Shown here piece after piece: positions 18,172 to 27,606 of a stretch of DNA of 64,000 nucleotides (the stretch's first letter is position 1; each line of letters starts with the position of its first letter). The stretch spans positions 18,420 through 82,419 of the forward strand of contig DEZB01000020.1 of assembly GCA_002364735.1 (NCBI GenBank), written 5' to 3'. The DNA comes from Bacteroidales bacterium UBA3143 (GTDB taxonomy: Bacteria > Bacteroidota > Bacteroidia > Bacteroidales > Dysgonomonadaceae). A model generated the notes under the pieces. That model worked only from the letters and a program-made list of their open reading frames with translations, did not search any database and was not told where the DNA came from. A program made the translations under genes and the position numbers.

Positions 18172-20592
18172 ATGAAGAAATTATTTTTAAGCCTCATGTG
18201 TATGACAACTGCAATTAGTGGTTTTTCTCAAGAAAATATTGAATACCAAAAGCCTCCAGCATCAATTCTTGAATTGGTAGATGTGGAGAGAGCACCAATT
18301 GTATCGATTGATAGCCAGAAAGAACAAATGATTTTCTATTATCGCGATGCTTTCAAAACGCTCAATGATTTGAATCAAGATGAAATGCGACTTGCAGGAT
18401 TGCGCATTAATCCAAAAACAAATATATCGAGCACCACTTCTTTCTATACTGATATAAAATATAAGAAGTTAAACGAAAAAGATTTGCAGCAAATCTCGGG
18501 TCTGCCCCAAAATGCTCGCATCACACATACATCTTTCTCGCCCGACGAAACAAAACTTGCATTTACCAACACTGTGGAAACTGGAGTTGAATTGTGGGTA
18601 GTAGATTTAAAAACTTTGCAAGCAAAAAGGCTAACCGAGCCTTCTCTTAATGCAAACTCGGGCACTCCTTACAGCTGGTTTAGCAATAGTGAGTCGTTAC
18701 TTGTTAAGGTTCTTCCCCATGATAGACAACCATTAATAAAACCAGAAGAGGCATTACCAACAGGCCCAATTGTTACCACAAGTGATGGGCAGATTTCCCA
18801 AAACAGAACTTATCAAGATTTATTGAAGAACAAAACAGATGAAGCAAATTTTGAGACACTAATGACCTCAGAGATTTATAAAATAAATCTTGAAGGCACA
18901 ACAACTAAATGGAAAGATAGAGGTTTGTATCAAAGTCTTTCTTTTTCTCCTGATGGTGAATATTTACTATTAAGCACACTTACTCCTCCTTATTCTTATT
19001 TGGTGCCTTACTATTTGTTTCCATCAAAAACTGATATTTATACGGCTGAAGGGAAACTGCTCAAGGAGTTTAATAAGCGACCTTTGTTAGAAAACTTACC
19101 AATTGGATTTATGGCAACTGAAACTGGGAAAAGAAATATATCGTGGAGGTCTGACATGCCTGCAACGCTATATTGGGTGGAAGCACAAGACGAAGGTGAT
19201 CCTGCTATTGTAGTTGCATTTCGTGACAAGGTTTATCAAATGGACGCACCATTTACAGGAGCTCCGCAGTTTTTAACCAAAACGATAAACCGATTTGCTG
19301 GTATTTATTGGGGAAACAACAATTATGCATTGCTCATGGATCAATGGTGGAATACAAGAAATCAAAAAACATATGTTTTTAAACCTTCTGATAACAGAGT
19401 TGAGCCCACGGTTATATCAGATCGAAACTATCAAGATGTGTATAGCAACCCAGGTTCTCCACATTTAGAGCGTAACAAATTTGATAGATATGTGCTGACA
19501 TTGCAAAAAGACAACATCTATATGTTTGGTGACGGCTTTACAGCAAACGGACAATTCCCTTTTATTGATGAGTTGAACTTGAAAACTTTGAACAAAAAAA
19601 GAATTTACACTTCATCCTATACCGATAAAGTAGAAGACTTGTATTCTTTTATTGATATTCAAAAAGGGACTGTCCTTACACGCATGGAGTCGCCAACCGA
19701 ATACCCCAACTATTATATTCAGAATATCAATAACAAAAAAGCACCAACTCCACTCACCTCTTTCGAGAATCCATTCAAGAGTATTGCCAATGTTCACAAA
19801 GAAGTGATAAGTTACAAGCGTAACGATGGAGTAGAACTTACTGGCACCCTATATTTGCCTGCTGACTATGACAAAACAAAAAAAGAAAAACTGCCAATGA
19901 TAATGTGGGCTTACCCAACAGAATATAAAGACAAAAGTAGTGCAGGTCAAAATACAGCCAATCCTAACTCATTCACTTTTCTATCTTATGGCAATCCAAT
20001 TTATTGGGTAACGCGTGGCTATGCTGTTTTAGATGATGCTGCTTTTCCAATAGTGGGAGAGGGCGACACAGAGCCTAATGATACATTTGTAGAACAACTT
20101 GTTGCAAATGCCAAGGCTGCTATTGATGCAGTAGATTCATTAGGATATATCGATCGAAAGAGAGTGGCGGTGGGCGGTCATTCCTACGGAGCATTTATGA
20201 CTGCAAACTTGTTGTCACATTCAGATTTGTTTGCTGCAGGCATTGCTCGAAGCGGAGCATACAATCGAACGCTAACACCGTTTGGTTTTCAAAGCGAGCA
20301 GCGCAACTATTGGACCTCTCCGGAGGTGTACAACACCATGTCCCCCTTCATGAATGCACACAAAATGAAAACTCCTTTGTTGCTAACTCATGGCGAAGCC
20401 GATAATAACTCGGGCACGCACACCATGCAAAGCGAGCGTTACTTTCAGGCATTAAAGAGTTTTGGAGCACCTGTTAGACTCGTTATACTACCCAAAGAAA
20501 GCCACGGATATGCAGCTAAACAGAATGTGTTACACCTTTTGTGGGAACAAGACCAATGGTTGGATAAGTATGTGAAGAACAAAAAAGATTAA
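18172..20592 (+). CDS. Secreted S9-family serine peptidase (second paralogue type)
   Basis: An 806-residue protein with signal peptide LFLSLMCMTTAISGFSQE (cleavage near residue 20). A propeller-like middle (TSFSPDETKLAFTN, LSFSPDGEYLLLS) precedes the C-terminal hydrolase domain. The triad is S671 in GGHSYGAF, D744 in HGEADNNSG and H778 in KESHGYA. The GHSYGAFM elbow is different from the GASYGGFM of the peptidase at 8-10.6 kb, so the two are different S9 subgroups and not a recent duplication. This form resembles bacterial S9 glutamyl-endopeptidase-like or acylaminoacyl peptidases. The substrate is unknown. It ends at a strong hairpin. Confidence 0.92.
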   Translation: MKKLFLSLMCMTTAISGFSQENIEYQKPPASILELVDVERAPIVSIDSQKEQMIFYYRDAFKTLNDLNQDEMRLAGLRINPKTNISSTTSFYTDIKYKKLNEKDLQQISGLPQNARITHTSFSPDETKLAFTNTVETGVELWVVDLKTLQAKRLTEPSLNANSGTPYSWFSNSESLLVKVLPHDRQPLIKPEEALPTGPIVTTSDGQISQNRTYQDLLKNKTDEANFETLMTSEIYKINLEGTTTKWKDRGLYQSLSFSPDGEYLLLSTLTPPYSYLVPYYLFPSKTDIYTAEGKLLKEFNKRPLLENLPIGFMATETGKRNISWRSDMPATLYWVEAQDEGDPAIVVAFRDKVYQMDAPFTGAPQFLTKTINRFAGIYWGNNNYALLMDQWWNTRNQKTYVFKPSDNRVEPTVISDRNYQDVYSNPGSPHLERNKFDRYVLTLQKDNIYMFGDGFTANGQFPFIDELNLKTLNKKRIYTSSYTDKVEDLYSFIDIQKGTVLTRMESPTEYPNYYIQNINNKKAPTPLTSFENPFKSIANVHKEVISYKRNDGVELTGTLYLPADYDKTKKEKLPMIMWAYPTEYKDKSSAGQNTANPNSFTFLSYGNPIYWVTRGYAVLDDAAFPIVGEGDTEPNDTFVEQLVANAKAAIDAVDSLGYIDRKRVAVGGHSYGAFMTANLLSHSDLFAAGIARSGAYNRTLTPFGFQSEQRNYWTSPEVYNTMSPFMNAHKMKTPLLLTHGEADNNSGTHTMQSERYFQALKSFGAPVRLVILPKESHGYAAKQNVLHLLWEQDQWLDKYVKNKKD

Positions 20593-20634
20593 TCTCAGAA
20601 AATGAATTATTTATGTTCATATCTTACAATAAAA

Positions 20635-20675
20635 AAACGCAGCAGATTTTTTTTGCATATCTGCTGCGTTTAATT
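20635..20675. terminator. Bidirectional terminator between the S9 peptidase and hsp20
   Basis: Perfect 12-bp arms AAACGCAGCAGA and TCTGCTGCGTTT surround a 13-nt loop, with A- and T-rich flanks on either side. The genes converge here. Confidence 0.85.
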
Positions 20676-20763
20676 TTCTTTTAATCGATCAATAATACCT
20701 AATCATCAACTACAATCACACATTTATTATAGAGTAGTATCAATTGTAGATTTACTTTTAATA

Positions 20764-21195
20764 TTATTTAATCTCGATTAATCTATCAACTTTTTGTTCC
20801 TCTTTCACTTCACGTTTTGGAATATCAATTGTTAGTATGCCATTTTCAGCTTTTGCATTAATTTTATCCTTATCTATTGTGTCAGGCAAAATCATGCGTC
20901 TTTGAAAATGCGAATATGAAAACTCTCTTCTTAAATAGCAAGTTTCATCATCGTGCTCCTCTGTTTCAGTTTTTTTGTCAACCGAAATAACTAAGTGATT
21001 ATCGTCATCAATTTTAAGACTAAAATCTTCTTTAGTCATTCCTGGAGCAGCAACTTCTACTTTAAATCCCTTTTCACTTTCTAAAATGTTAAGTGCTGGG
21101 GTTGAGTGATTCACTTTTTCCATCCATTCATTACCGAAAAAATCGTTGAAAATACCCGGTAACCAATTTTGAGTTCTTCTAATAGTTGGTAACAT
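20764..21195 (-). CDS. Small heat shock protein, Hsp20/alpha-crystallin family
   Basis: A 143-residue protein. The alpha-crystallin domain covers about residues 35-130: KVEVAAPGMTKEDFSLKIDD, a central loop, YLRREFSYSHFQRRMILPDT and AENGILTIDIPK, which includes the conserved A-x-x-x-n-G-v-L strand. It ends with a short IEIK tail. It is an ATP-independent holdase that keeps unfolding proteins soluble. It is a single gene on the minus strand; no TAnnTTTG box was recognised upstream, so control could be by an alternative sigma factor. Confidence 0.94.
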   Translation of the reverse strand: MLPTIRRTQNWLPGIFNDFFGNEWMEKVNHSTPALNILESEKGFKVEVAAPGMTKEDFSLKIDDDNHLVISVDKKTETEEHDDETCYLRREFSYSHFQRRMILPDTIDKDKINAKAENGILTIDIPKREVKEEQKVDRLIEIK

Positions 21196-21446
21196 AGTTA
21201 ATTCCTTTCTTTTTTTAGTTTAATAATTAATGAATTAATATTGAGTTATTGTTTCTTAGATCTAAATTGATCTGTTTCTACTTATATATAATCAAAATTT
21301 ATGCCAACTTATAAAACAAACAAAAACAAGCAAGTATATGACAAAAATGTCATGTTTTCATTGTTTTCAAGCTTTATCTGTATGACAAATTGGCATACAA
21401 GTGATTCATTTTTATCTTTTTTATTCTCGAAACAAAATAGGTTTTG

Positions 21447-21454
21447 TATCTTTG
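21447..21454 (+). promoter_or_regulatory. -7 box of the GH16-like lipoprotein gene
   Basis: TATCTTTG fits TAnnTTTG and lies 30 nt before the ATG at 21485. It also falls inside a longer upstream reading frame, which is therefore unlikely to be translated. Confidence 0.55.
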
Positions 21455-21484
21455 AATAATCAGATAATTCTAAAAAAAAATATA

Positions 21485-22267
21485 ATGAAATTAATAAAAG
21501 TAAGCTTTTTGTTGTGTTCAGTTATGCTATTGGCTTCTTGTGGTCAAAAGGAAACTAAAAGTGAATACACAGTTATTTGGGAGGAGAACTTTGAAGATTC
21601 AACAAAGTTAGAAGCAAATTGGAGCAAAATTCCTCGTGGCAAAAGCGATTGGAACAACTATATGAGCGACTATGACGGTCTTTATGCCGTGAAATCGGGT
21701 AACTTAATTTTGAAAGGAATAAAGAATACTGTTTTGTCTGAAGATCATGTTCCTTATTTAACGGGAGGTGTTTACACAAAAGATAAAAGAGTTTTTGGTC
21801 ACGGTCGTATTGAAGTTAAAGCAAAACTATTTGGTGCTCGCAGTGCTTGGCCAGCCATTTGGTTGCTTCCTAAAGATGACAAATGGCCACATGGGGGCGA
21901 GATTGATATGATACGTTTAAATCATGACAACTACATATATCAAACAATACATAGCGACTATACAGTAAATCAAGGTGAAAAAGAAAATCCTAAATCAGGT
22001 ATTGTTGCTCACATCAAACCAGACAACTATAATGTTTATGCCGTTGAATTATTTCCTGATTCTGTCAGCTTTTTTGTTAACGACACGCACACTTTCACTT
22101 ATCCTCGAATTGAAACAGATAAAAGCGGACAGTTTCCATTTGGAGATAAAGAGTTTTACTTACTTATAGACATGCAACTCGGTGGAAGTTGGGTGGGTGA
22201 GGTTAATGAGCAAGATTTGCCAGCTAAAATGCATATTGATTGGGTGCGCTTTTTGAAAAAAGAGTAG
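21485..22267 (+). CDS. GH16-like lipoprotein with disrupted catalytic motif
   Basis: A 260-residue lipoprotein (LLCSVMLLASCG, Cys at residue 19) with a beta-jelly-roll glycoside hydrolase family 16 domain. The segments KAKLFGARSAWPAIWLLP and WPHGGEIDMIRLNHDN are diagnostic. GH16 enzymes cleave beta-1,3/1,4-glucans or galactans with the motif E-x-D-x-x-E. Here E139 (nucleophile) and D141 are present, but the acid/base position reads R144. The following LNHDN fits family sequences in which E-R-L-N-H-D is expected, so one codon seems to be missing. The protein may be inactive, a binding protein, or affected by a sequencing indel. The start follows the lipobox and promoter. Confidence 0.88.
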   Translation: MKLIKVSFLLCSVMLLASCGQKETKSEYTVIWEENFEDSTKLEANWSKIPRGKSDWNNYMSDYDGLYAVKSGNLILKGIKNTVLSEDHVPYLTGGVYTKDKRVFGHGRIEVKAKLFGARSAWPAIWLLPKDDKWPHGGEIDMIRLNHDNYIYQTIHSDYTVNQGEKENPKSGIVAHIKPDNYNVYAVELFPDSVSFFVNDTHTFTYPRIETDKSGQFPFGDKEFYLLIDMQLGGSWVGEVNEQDLPAKMHIDWVRFLKKE

Positions 22268-22370
22268 TAATTCCTCCAGCATTTTACTTGTCAAAAAAAT
22301 AAAAGAGAGCATCTTTAATTGCGAACAAAATTTCCAAAAAATATGTTTCCCAATTAAATAAAGAACTTAC

Positions 22371-22759
22371 ATGATGAAGGACTTTTTTAATATTGAACAA
22401 CTCTATGAAATAAGAGATATTTTAATAAATAGAAAAGAAACTGTGTCAGTAACAGAAGTGTTACATCAGGTTTAATACAATTAGGATTAGCTCAACCTGC
22501 CAACGCTTCGCTTTTTTTTGAAGGAGGTCTAACAGTGTACAATGTCGGTCAAAAAGCAAAGCATTTAAATGTATCTCCTATCGTTGCGATAGATTGTGAT
22601 AGTGTTTCTGAATTAATTTCAGAACAGATGGCTTTAAATGTAAGTAATTCTTTTATGAGTAATTTTGGTCTGGCAATCACGGGTTATGCAACATTGGTTT
22701 CTGATGATAAGATAGACTCTTTACATGCATTTATTTCTATTTCTTACGAAGGAAAATAA
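22371..22759 (+). pseudogene. CinA C-terminal domain (nicotinamide-nucleotide amidase-like) gene with a -1 frameshift
   Basis: The first part, from the ATG at 22371, reads about 29 codons (FFNIEQLYEIRDILINRKET then VSVTE). It then hits an early stop. The rest is in another frame: SGLIQLGLAQPANAS, then GGLTVYNVGQKAKHLNVSP and NFGLAITGYATLVSDD. Together these make one CinA_C domain, an amidase that deamidates nicotinamide mononucleotide. Restoring one base near 22457 (GAAGTGTT to GAAAGTGTT) gives the expected E-S-V-T-S-G core. The rebuilt protein would be about 130 residues, a usual length for stand-alone forms. It is either a true single-base loss or a homopolymer error. Confidence 0.82.
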
Positions 22760-23449
22760 TTGAAACTAAAAAGATAACTGCCGAAAAAAATATGGAAGGG
22801 TTGGACTGTCAATTATTCTATACTAATAAAATGTACCAATTATTTCTAAAACAGTTGCAAAGCATGTAGTAACTTAATAATGTAATCAAGCGTTATTTAG
22901 TTTATAAATATCAGAGTCAATTTATATCTTATATACAAACTTCGATTTATTAAATAAAATCTTCAGTATTTGATAAAAAATGAAACAGTTGTAATTTGGA
23001 TTCATGACGTGAAGATTTTAAAATGATAAAATTAAAATCCACGGCAGTGAAAATGTTTTAATCTGTTGAAATTTGAATCCACCGTAGTAAAAATGTTTGA
23101 AAACACATTTTCTTCACTTAATTGCACAGATTTCGCATTTTTGAGTCTTTTCTAATTAGGATTATTGATTTGATTATTATATTATCATCATTTGAACCTT
23201 ATTTTTTACGCTTACTTTTCTTTTCAACAACGTTATTCGTATAATAATTTAAAAAGTGTCACTATTTTGGTGTTTTAAAACATTTCCACCGCAGATGATT
23301 GAATTTTCATCAGATGAAAGTCTAATTTACCGTCGTTGATTTAATTTCTTCTTGATAACTGAGGCGAAAAGTTGTGAATTATAAAAAAACACACATTTTT
23401 AATTACAAATTGAAATATGAAGGACCAATAGACAAAACTTTAAATGCAA
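22760..23449. other. Non-coding AT-rich region with degenerate repeats
   Basis: No credible gene is present in about 690 bp. It contains the 38-41-bp-spaced degenerate repeats listed separately. Otherwise it is low-complexity AT-rich DNA. Confidence 0.6.
22998..23369. repeat. Degenerate ~40-bp repeats (locus B)
   Basis: Two clear copies begin AATCCACGGCAGTGAAAATG (23036) and AATCCACCGTAGTAAAAATG (23076), 40 bp apart. A weaker unit precedes them at about 22998. A second group (CCACCGCAGATGATTGAATT at 23286 and TACCGTCGTTGATTTAATTT at 23328) has ACCG cores exactly 41 bp apart. About 160 bp between the groups shows no clear copy. The repeats are non-coding. Confidence 0.6.
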
Positions 23450-23497
23450 AAAAGAGAAAATGCTGACGCTAAAGCGTGTAATTTGCATTTTCTCTTT
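23450..23497. terminator. Bidirectional terminator after katE
   Basis: Arms AAAAGAGAAAATGC and GCATTTTCTCTTTT (14 bp) enclose about 20 nt that themselves can pair (ACGCT / AGCGT). It lies 34 nt beyond the catalase stop on the minus strand. Confidence 0.8.
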
Positions 23498-23530
23498 TAT
23501 GAAAAACTTAATGTCTACAATTCACAATCG

Positions 23531-25657
23531 CTACATTAATCTCTGCCAAAATCTGTGTTGTTTTACTGCTTCAATAAATTCTTTTATTGGTTTGTCTATT
23601 ATAACACCTTTGTCATTCTTATAAATATCTGCAAGTGTTTTTTTCATATAATCTATAGCCATCCCGTTAGCTGAGATAACTTTACAATGCTTATAGGTAT
23701 CCATGAGAAATTCTCCGTAACGTTTATCCTCATGAAGATTTTTTATCATGTCTTCGTTACCATTAGGAATTATCAATGCATCAAATAAAACTGAAGCTGC
23801 TGTCAAGGTACTTTCATCAATATGAACGACTACACCATCAGATTTAATCTCTCCCAGTTTTGATGAGATAATTTTCACCATAGCTTTCTGTTCTGTAAGG
23901 GCTTTTTTTATTGTTAAAACATCATTTGTATCCACCCCTGGTTCGGCAAAAATGGCTATTCTTCTTGTTTCGATAGTATTTTTGTGTGTATTAGCCATAC
24001 TCAAAGCATCAGATTTTTCAACTTTAGATTGTTTCACCACCGATTTGTAATCTTCAGGTTTATCATCAGGACTATGTTGATAGTTTTCAGGAATGTCGTT
24101 CGGTACTTGTAGCCCAAGTCCATCCGCGACCCTTTTTGCAAGATTATTATCAATCTGATTTAACAACCCCAACATCCGTTGTCGAATTTCTACACGTTTT
24201 ACTTTACCCAACTCAAATGTATAAGCATCAACAATATGTTTTTTCTCTGGCTCTGATTGACTTAAATAAAAAAGTCGTGGCTGTGAATAATGATCAAGGA
24301 AACTATTACTTCTTTTACGAATCTTATCACCAGAAATACGTTCTTGATGAGATGAATAACCACCTTCTGACACTTTTGCTTGTTTTGGATAATTGTCATT
24401 TATGGAATTCGGTATGTATGATGTTTCATCCTTGTTAATCATTTGCCGCATATATCCATCGCGCTGATTATTACGAATTGAATTAATTGGTCTATTGATA
24501 GGTATTTCATGAAAGTTAGGACCTCCTAAGCGAATCAGTTGTGTATCAGTGTAAGAGAATAGTCTTCCTTGGAGAAGAGGGTCATTGGTGAAATCAATTC
24601 CCGGCACAATATGTCCTGGATGAAAAGCAACTTGTTCGGTTTCCGCAAAAAAGTTATCAGGATTTTTATTTAAAGTCATTTTTCCTATAATCTCAACTGG
24701 AACGAGTTCTTCAGGTATAAGTTTTGTAGGGTCTAATAAATCGAAATCAAATTTATGCTCATCTTCCTCATTAACGATTTGAATCCCCAACTCAAACTCA
24801 GGATAATTTCCACTATCAATTGCTTCCCACAAATCACGACGATGAAAATCTGAATCCTTCCCTGAAATTTTTTGTGCTTCATCCCATACTACAGAATGAA
24901 CACCTAATAGCGGTTTCCAGTGAAATTTTACAAAAAACGACTCTTCTTTTTCATTTATAAACCTAAAAGTATGCACTCCAAATCCCTCCATCATGCGCAA
25001 ACTTCTGGGAATTCCTCGGTCACTCATTGCCCAAATAACAGCGTGCATTGTTTCAGGTGATAAAGACACAAAATCCCAAAAAGTATCATGAGCTGATGCA
25101 GCTTGTGGCATTTCATCACGAGGTTCAGGTTTTACTGCGTGAATAAAATCTGGAAACTTTATAGCATCTTGTATGAAAAAGGGTGCTGAATTATTGCCTA
25201 CAAGATCAAATATGCCTTCCTCAGTATAAAATTTCACAGCAAATCCTCGAATGTCGCGAGCAAGATCTGTTGAGCCACGGGAACCTGCCACAGTTGAGAA
25301 ACGCACAAATACAGGAGTTTTCATTTCAGGATTTAATAAAAACCCGGCTTTTGTATATTTACTCATTGATTTGTAGACTTGAAAATATCCATGAGCCCCC
25401 GATCCGCGTGCATGAACAACTCTTTCTGGAATGCGTTCATGGTCGAAATGAGTAATCTTTTCACGCATAATGAAATCTTCCAGTAGTGATGGTCCGCGTT
25501 CTCCCGCTTTTAAAGTGTTGTTATCATCATTAATTTTTAAGCCTTGATTAGTTGTAAGATGTTCGTCTTGTTCACTTACAGTGTGATGCGATAAATTTTC
25601 CATCTTTGAAGACTTTGTCTCTTCAGATTGCTTTTCTTTTGATTCTTTTTCTTTCAT
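23531..25657 (-). CDS. katE: Large-subunit (HPII/KatE-type) catalase with C-terminal DJ-1/PfpI-like domain
   Basis: A 708-residue protein, which fits the large-subunit clade. It converts H2O2 to water and oxygen. Active-site residues by position are H82 ([12 protein letters not shown]), N155 ([10 protein letters not shown]) and proximal heme ligand Y369 (RLFSYTDTQ). H346, equivalent to HPII His392 which is covalently linked to the Tyr in E. coli, is also present. A flavodoxin/DJ-1-like domain starts near residue 570 ([23 protein letters not shown]). The N-terminal 50 residues are charged and disordered. The DUF2383 gene lies upstream on the same strand but a terminator separates them. It anchors an oxidative-stress/iron cluster. 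Confidence 0.95.
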   Translation of the reverse strand: MKEKESKEKQSEETKSSKMENLSHHTVSEQDEHLTTNQGLKINDDNNTLKAGERGPSLLEDFIMREKITHFDHERIPERVVHARGSGAHGYFQVYKSMSKYTKAGFLLNPEMKTPVFVRFSTVAGSRGSTDLARDIRGFAVKFYTEEGIFDLVGNNSAPFFIQDAIKFPDFIHAVKPEPRDEMPQAASAHDTFWDFVSLSPETMHAVIWAMSDRGIPRSLRMMEGFGVHTFRFINEKEESFFVKFHWKPLLGVHSVVWDEAQKISGKDSDFHRRDLWEAIDSGNYPEFELGIQIVNEEDEHKFDFDLLDPTKLIPEELVPVEIIGKMTLNKNPDNFFAETEQVAFHPGHIVPGIDFTNDPLLQGRLFSYTDTQLIRLGGPNFHEIPINRPINSIRNNQRDGYMRQMINKDETSYIPNSINDNYPKQAKVSEGGYSSHQERISGDKIRKRSNSFLDHYSQPRLFYLSQSEPEKKHIVDAYTFELGKVKRVEIRQRMLGLLNQIDNNLAKRVADGLGLQVPNDIPENYQHSPDDKPEDYKSVVKQSKVEKSDALSMANTHKNTIETRRIAIFAEPGVDTNDVLTIKKALTEQKAMVKIISSKLGEIKSDGVVVHIDESTLTAASVLFDALIIPNGNEDMIKNLHEDKRYGEFLMDTYKHCKVISANGMAIDYMKKTLADIYKNDKGVIIDKPIKEFIEAVKQHRFWQRLM

Positions 25658-25688
25658 GATGTACGGTTAGGTTTATTTGTTAGGTATA

Positions 25689-25730
25689 AAAAAAGTATCT
25701 TGTTGAACTATAAACAACAAAATACTTTTA
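25689..25730 (-). terminator. Terminator downstream of the DUF2383 gene
   Basis: Arms AAAAGTATCTTGTTG and CAACAAAATACTTTT form a 15-bp stem with one C/A mismatch that is a G-U pair in minus-strand RNA. The T-tract follows on the minus strand. It lies between the DUF2383 stop and the katE start. Confidence 0.65.
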
Positions 25731-25759
25731 CTACTAATTATATTCAATGGCTTTAATAT

Positions 25760-26215
25760 TTATTTCTCAGCATCTCTTAATGCTTTAATTCTATCGTGAG
25801 ATATTTTGAGAGCTGCATGATGTTTTGTTATTAATGAACGAGCTGCAGTACTTAAACCTTCAGACGTTAATGCATCATTGTAAGCTGCTAAGGCTGCATC
25901 TTCTCCATCTTCACAATTATCAAGAATTATCTTTCTATCAGATCCTCCAAAAAAAGCTTTTACATCCATCCAAACGCGATAAATTTTACCAGCATTTGTA
26001 GTCCCAGTTTCAACTTTATGACCAGTTTCCATTATCTTCTGTGTCAACTCTGATTTGAACTCATTACTCTGGTTTACTTTTTCTTGAAAAAGCAATTTTA
26101 AGTCAGAATCTTCATCTTTCAGTTCTTCCATTGCTTTTTGATAACCTACCACTCTGTCGTTGTTGATAAGTATTAAATCATTAAGTAAACGTGCTTGATT
26201 TTCATTAATTGCCAT
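25760..26215 (-). CDS. DUF2383 / PA2169-type four-helix-bundle protein
   Basis: A 151-residue, all-helical protein. The pattern is that of the ferritin-like DUF2383 family: LNDLILINNDRVVGYQKAME, FKSELTQKIMETG, the short KAFFGGSDRKIILDNCEDGE link and AAYNDALTSEGLS. Its function is unknown, but the fold resembles two-Fe ferritin-like bundles and such genes often sit with stress genes. It is transcribed towards katE and has its own terminator. Confidence 0.82.
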   Translation of the reverse strand: MAINENQARLLNDLILINNDRVVGYQKAMEELKDEDSDLKLLFQEKVNQSNEFKSELTQKIMETGHKVETGTTNAGKIYRVWMDVKAFFGGSDRKIILDNCEDGEDAALAAYNDALTSEGLSTAARSLITKHHAALKISHDRIKALRDAEK

Positions 26216-26339
26216 AGTTATGTGTTTTATGTTTATACTTTAGTTTTTAAATTATCTTCAATACTAAAACAAAACGAATTCAAATTTTGTTCAAAGAGCA
26301 ATACTCTGATCGTCATAATAATATAAATCAAAAACAATT

Positions 26340-27542
26340 ATGGATTTAAGATCGCCTGAAGCATTCTGGTTACTGAAAAATGGAATTTTAAATAGTTATC
26401 CAAAATTGCAAGAAAATACTTTTTGCGACATAATAGTTTTAGGTGCAGGCATTACTGGGGCTCTCATTAGTCACTCATTGCAAGAGGCTGGTTATAATGT
26501 AATAGTGATAGACAAAAGAGATGTTGCTAATGGAAGTTCTGCTGCTACCACTTCGATGTTGCAATATGAAATTGATGTTCCTATGGTCGATTTAGCCGAT
26601 ATGATAGGCATTCCCGGAGCTGTTGAATGTTATAAAGCTGGCATAGACTCAATTGATACGTTGCATGAGCTTGTGAAAACCGAAAAGATAGAATGCGGCT
26701 TTGACTTCAAAGAATCTTTGCAAGTAGCCCATTCAAAAAAAGAGGTTAAGCATCTTCGTAAAGAATTTGAGATGCGTCAGCAAAACAATTTTGATGTTGC
26801 TTGGCTATCTTCTGAAGAAATAAAAGAACGGTATAAAATGGAATCTTATCCAGGCATTCTTTCAAAGAAGGGAGCTTCTATAGACGCTTTTCAATTTGCA
26901 CATGGTCTTTTTTATAACAATCATAAAAAAGGGATGCGCATTTTTGATCATACAGAAGTGAATGATATTGATTACAACAATGATGGCGTTGTTGTAAAAA
27001 CAGATGACGGCTATACTGTTGAAGCAAAGAAAATTGTATTTTGTACTGGATTCGAAACATTGAAGATGTTTAAAAAGAAGTATGCTGATATTGTTACAAC
27101 ATTTGCTTGTGTAAGCGAACAGAATTTCAATTTTTTTGAAACGTTGAATAACACACTTGTATGGGATACAGCAAATCCATACATATATATGAGAACCACT
27201 GACGATAAAAGATTATTAGTTGGAGGCGAAGATATTAAATATAAATATGGGATTATAAGTGAAAAGATTAAGAAACAAAAGTCTGCTAAACTTGCTAAGA
27301 AACTAAAGAAACTTTTTCCTGAATTAAACTTTATAGAAGATTATGTATGGGCAGGAGCTTTTGGTGTAACCAAAGATGGATTACCATTTATAGGAGAGCA
27401 TCCCGATTTTAAGAACGCTATTTTTGTATTAGGTTTGGGAGGAAATGGTATAACTTTTTCTGTGCAAGGCATGGATCTAATTTTGAAAATGTTAGCAGGA
27501 TATACTGATAGTTTATTACATTATTATAGGTTCGATCGTTGA
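26340..27542 (+). CDS. FAD-dependent oxidoreductase (DAO family)
   Basis: A 400-residue protein. The FAD dinucleotide-binding loop is IVLGAGITGALISHSLQEAG (residues about 31-50), ending in the acidic IDKRD. The DAO-family middle and a C-terminal GLGGNGITFSVQGMDLI (FAD ribityl contact) follow. No covalent-flavin His or Rieske cluster is visible. DAO members oxidise amino acids, glycerol-3-phosphate or sarcosine-like amines; the substrate is unknown. It starts 124 bp from the divergently transcribed DUF2383 gene, and ferritin follows 64 nt after it. Confidence 0.88.
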   Translation: MDLRSPEAFWLLKNGILNSYPKLQENTFCDIIVLGAGITGALISHSLQEAGYNVIVIDKRDVANGSSAATTSMLQYEIDVPMVDLADMIGIPGAVECYKAGIDSIDTLHELVKTEKIECGFDFKESLQVAHSKKEVKHLRKEFEMRQQNNFDVAWLSSEEIKERYKMESYPGILSKKGASIDAFQFAHGLFYNNHKKGMRIFDHTEVNDIDYNNDGVVVKTDDGYTVEAKKIVFCTGFETLKMFKKKYADIVTTFACVSEQNFNFFETLNNTLVWDTANPYIYMRTTDDKRLLVGGEDIKYKYGIISEKIKKQKSAKLAKKLKKLFPELNFIEDYVWAGAFGVTKDGLPFIGEHPDFKNAIFVLGLGGNGITFSVQGMDLILKMLAGYTDSLLHYYRFDR

Positions 27543-27606
27543 ACATTTAAAATTTGAACCGGTTTTATTATATAGAAAAAGATTTTATCATCTAAATAAA
27601 CAAAGT

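Noticed and set aside
8062..20592. The two S9 peptidases as a recent duplication
   Set aside because: Their nucleophile elbows (GASYGG and GHSYGA), lengths and propeller sequences differ too much; they belong to different S9 subgroups.
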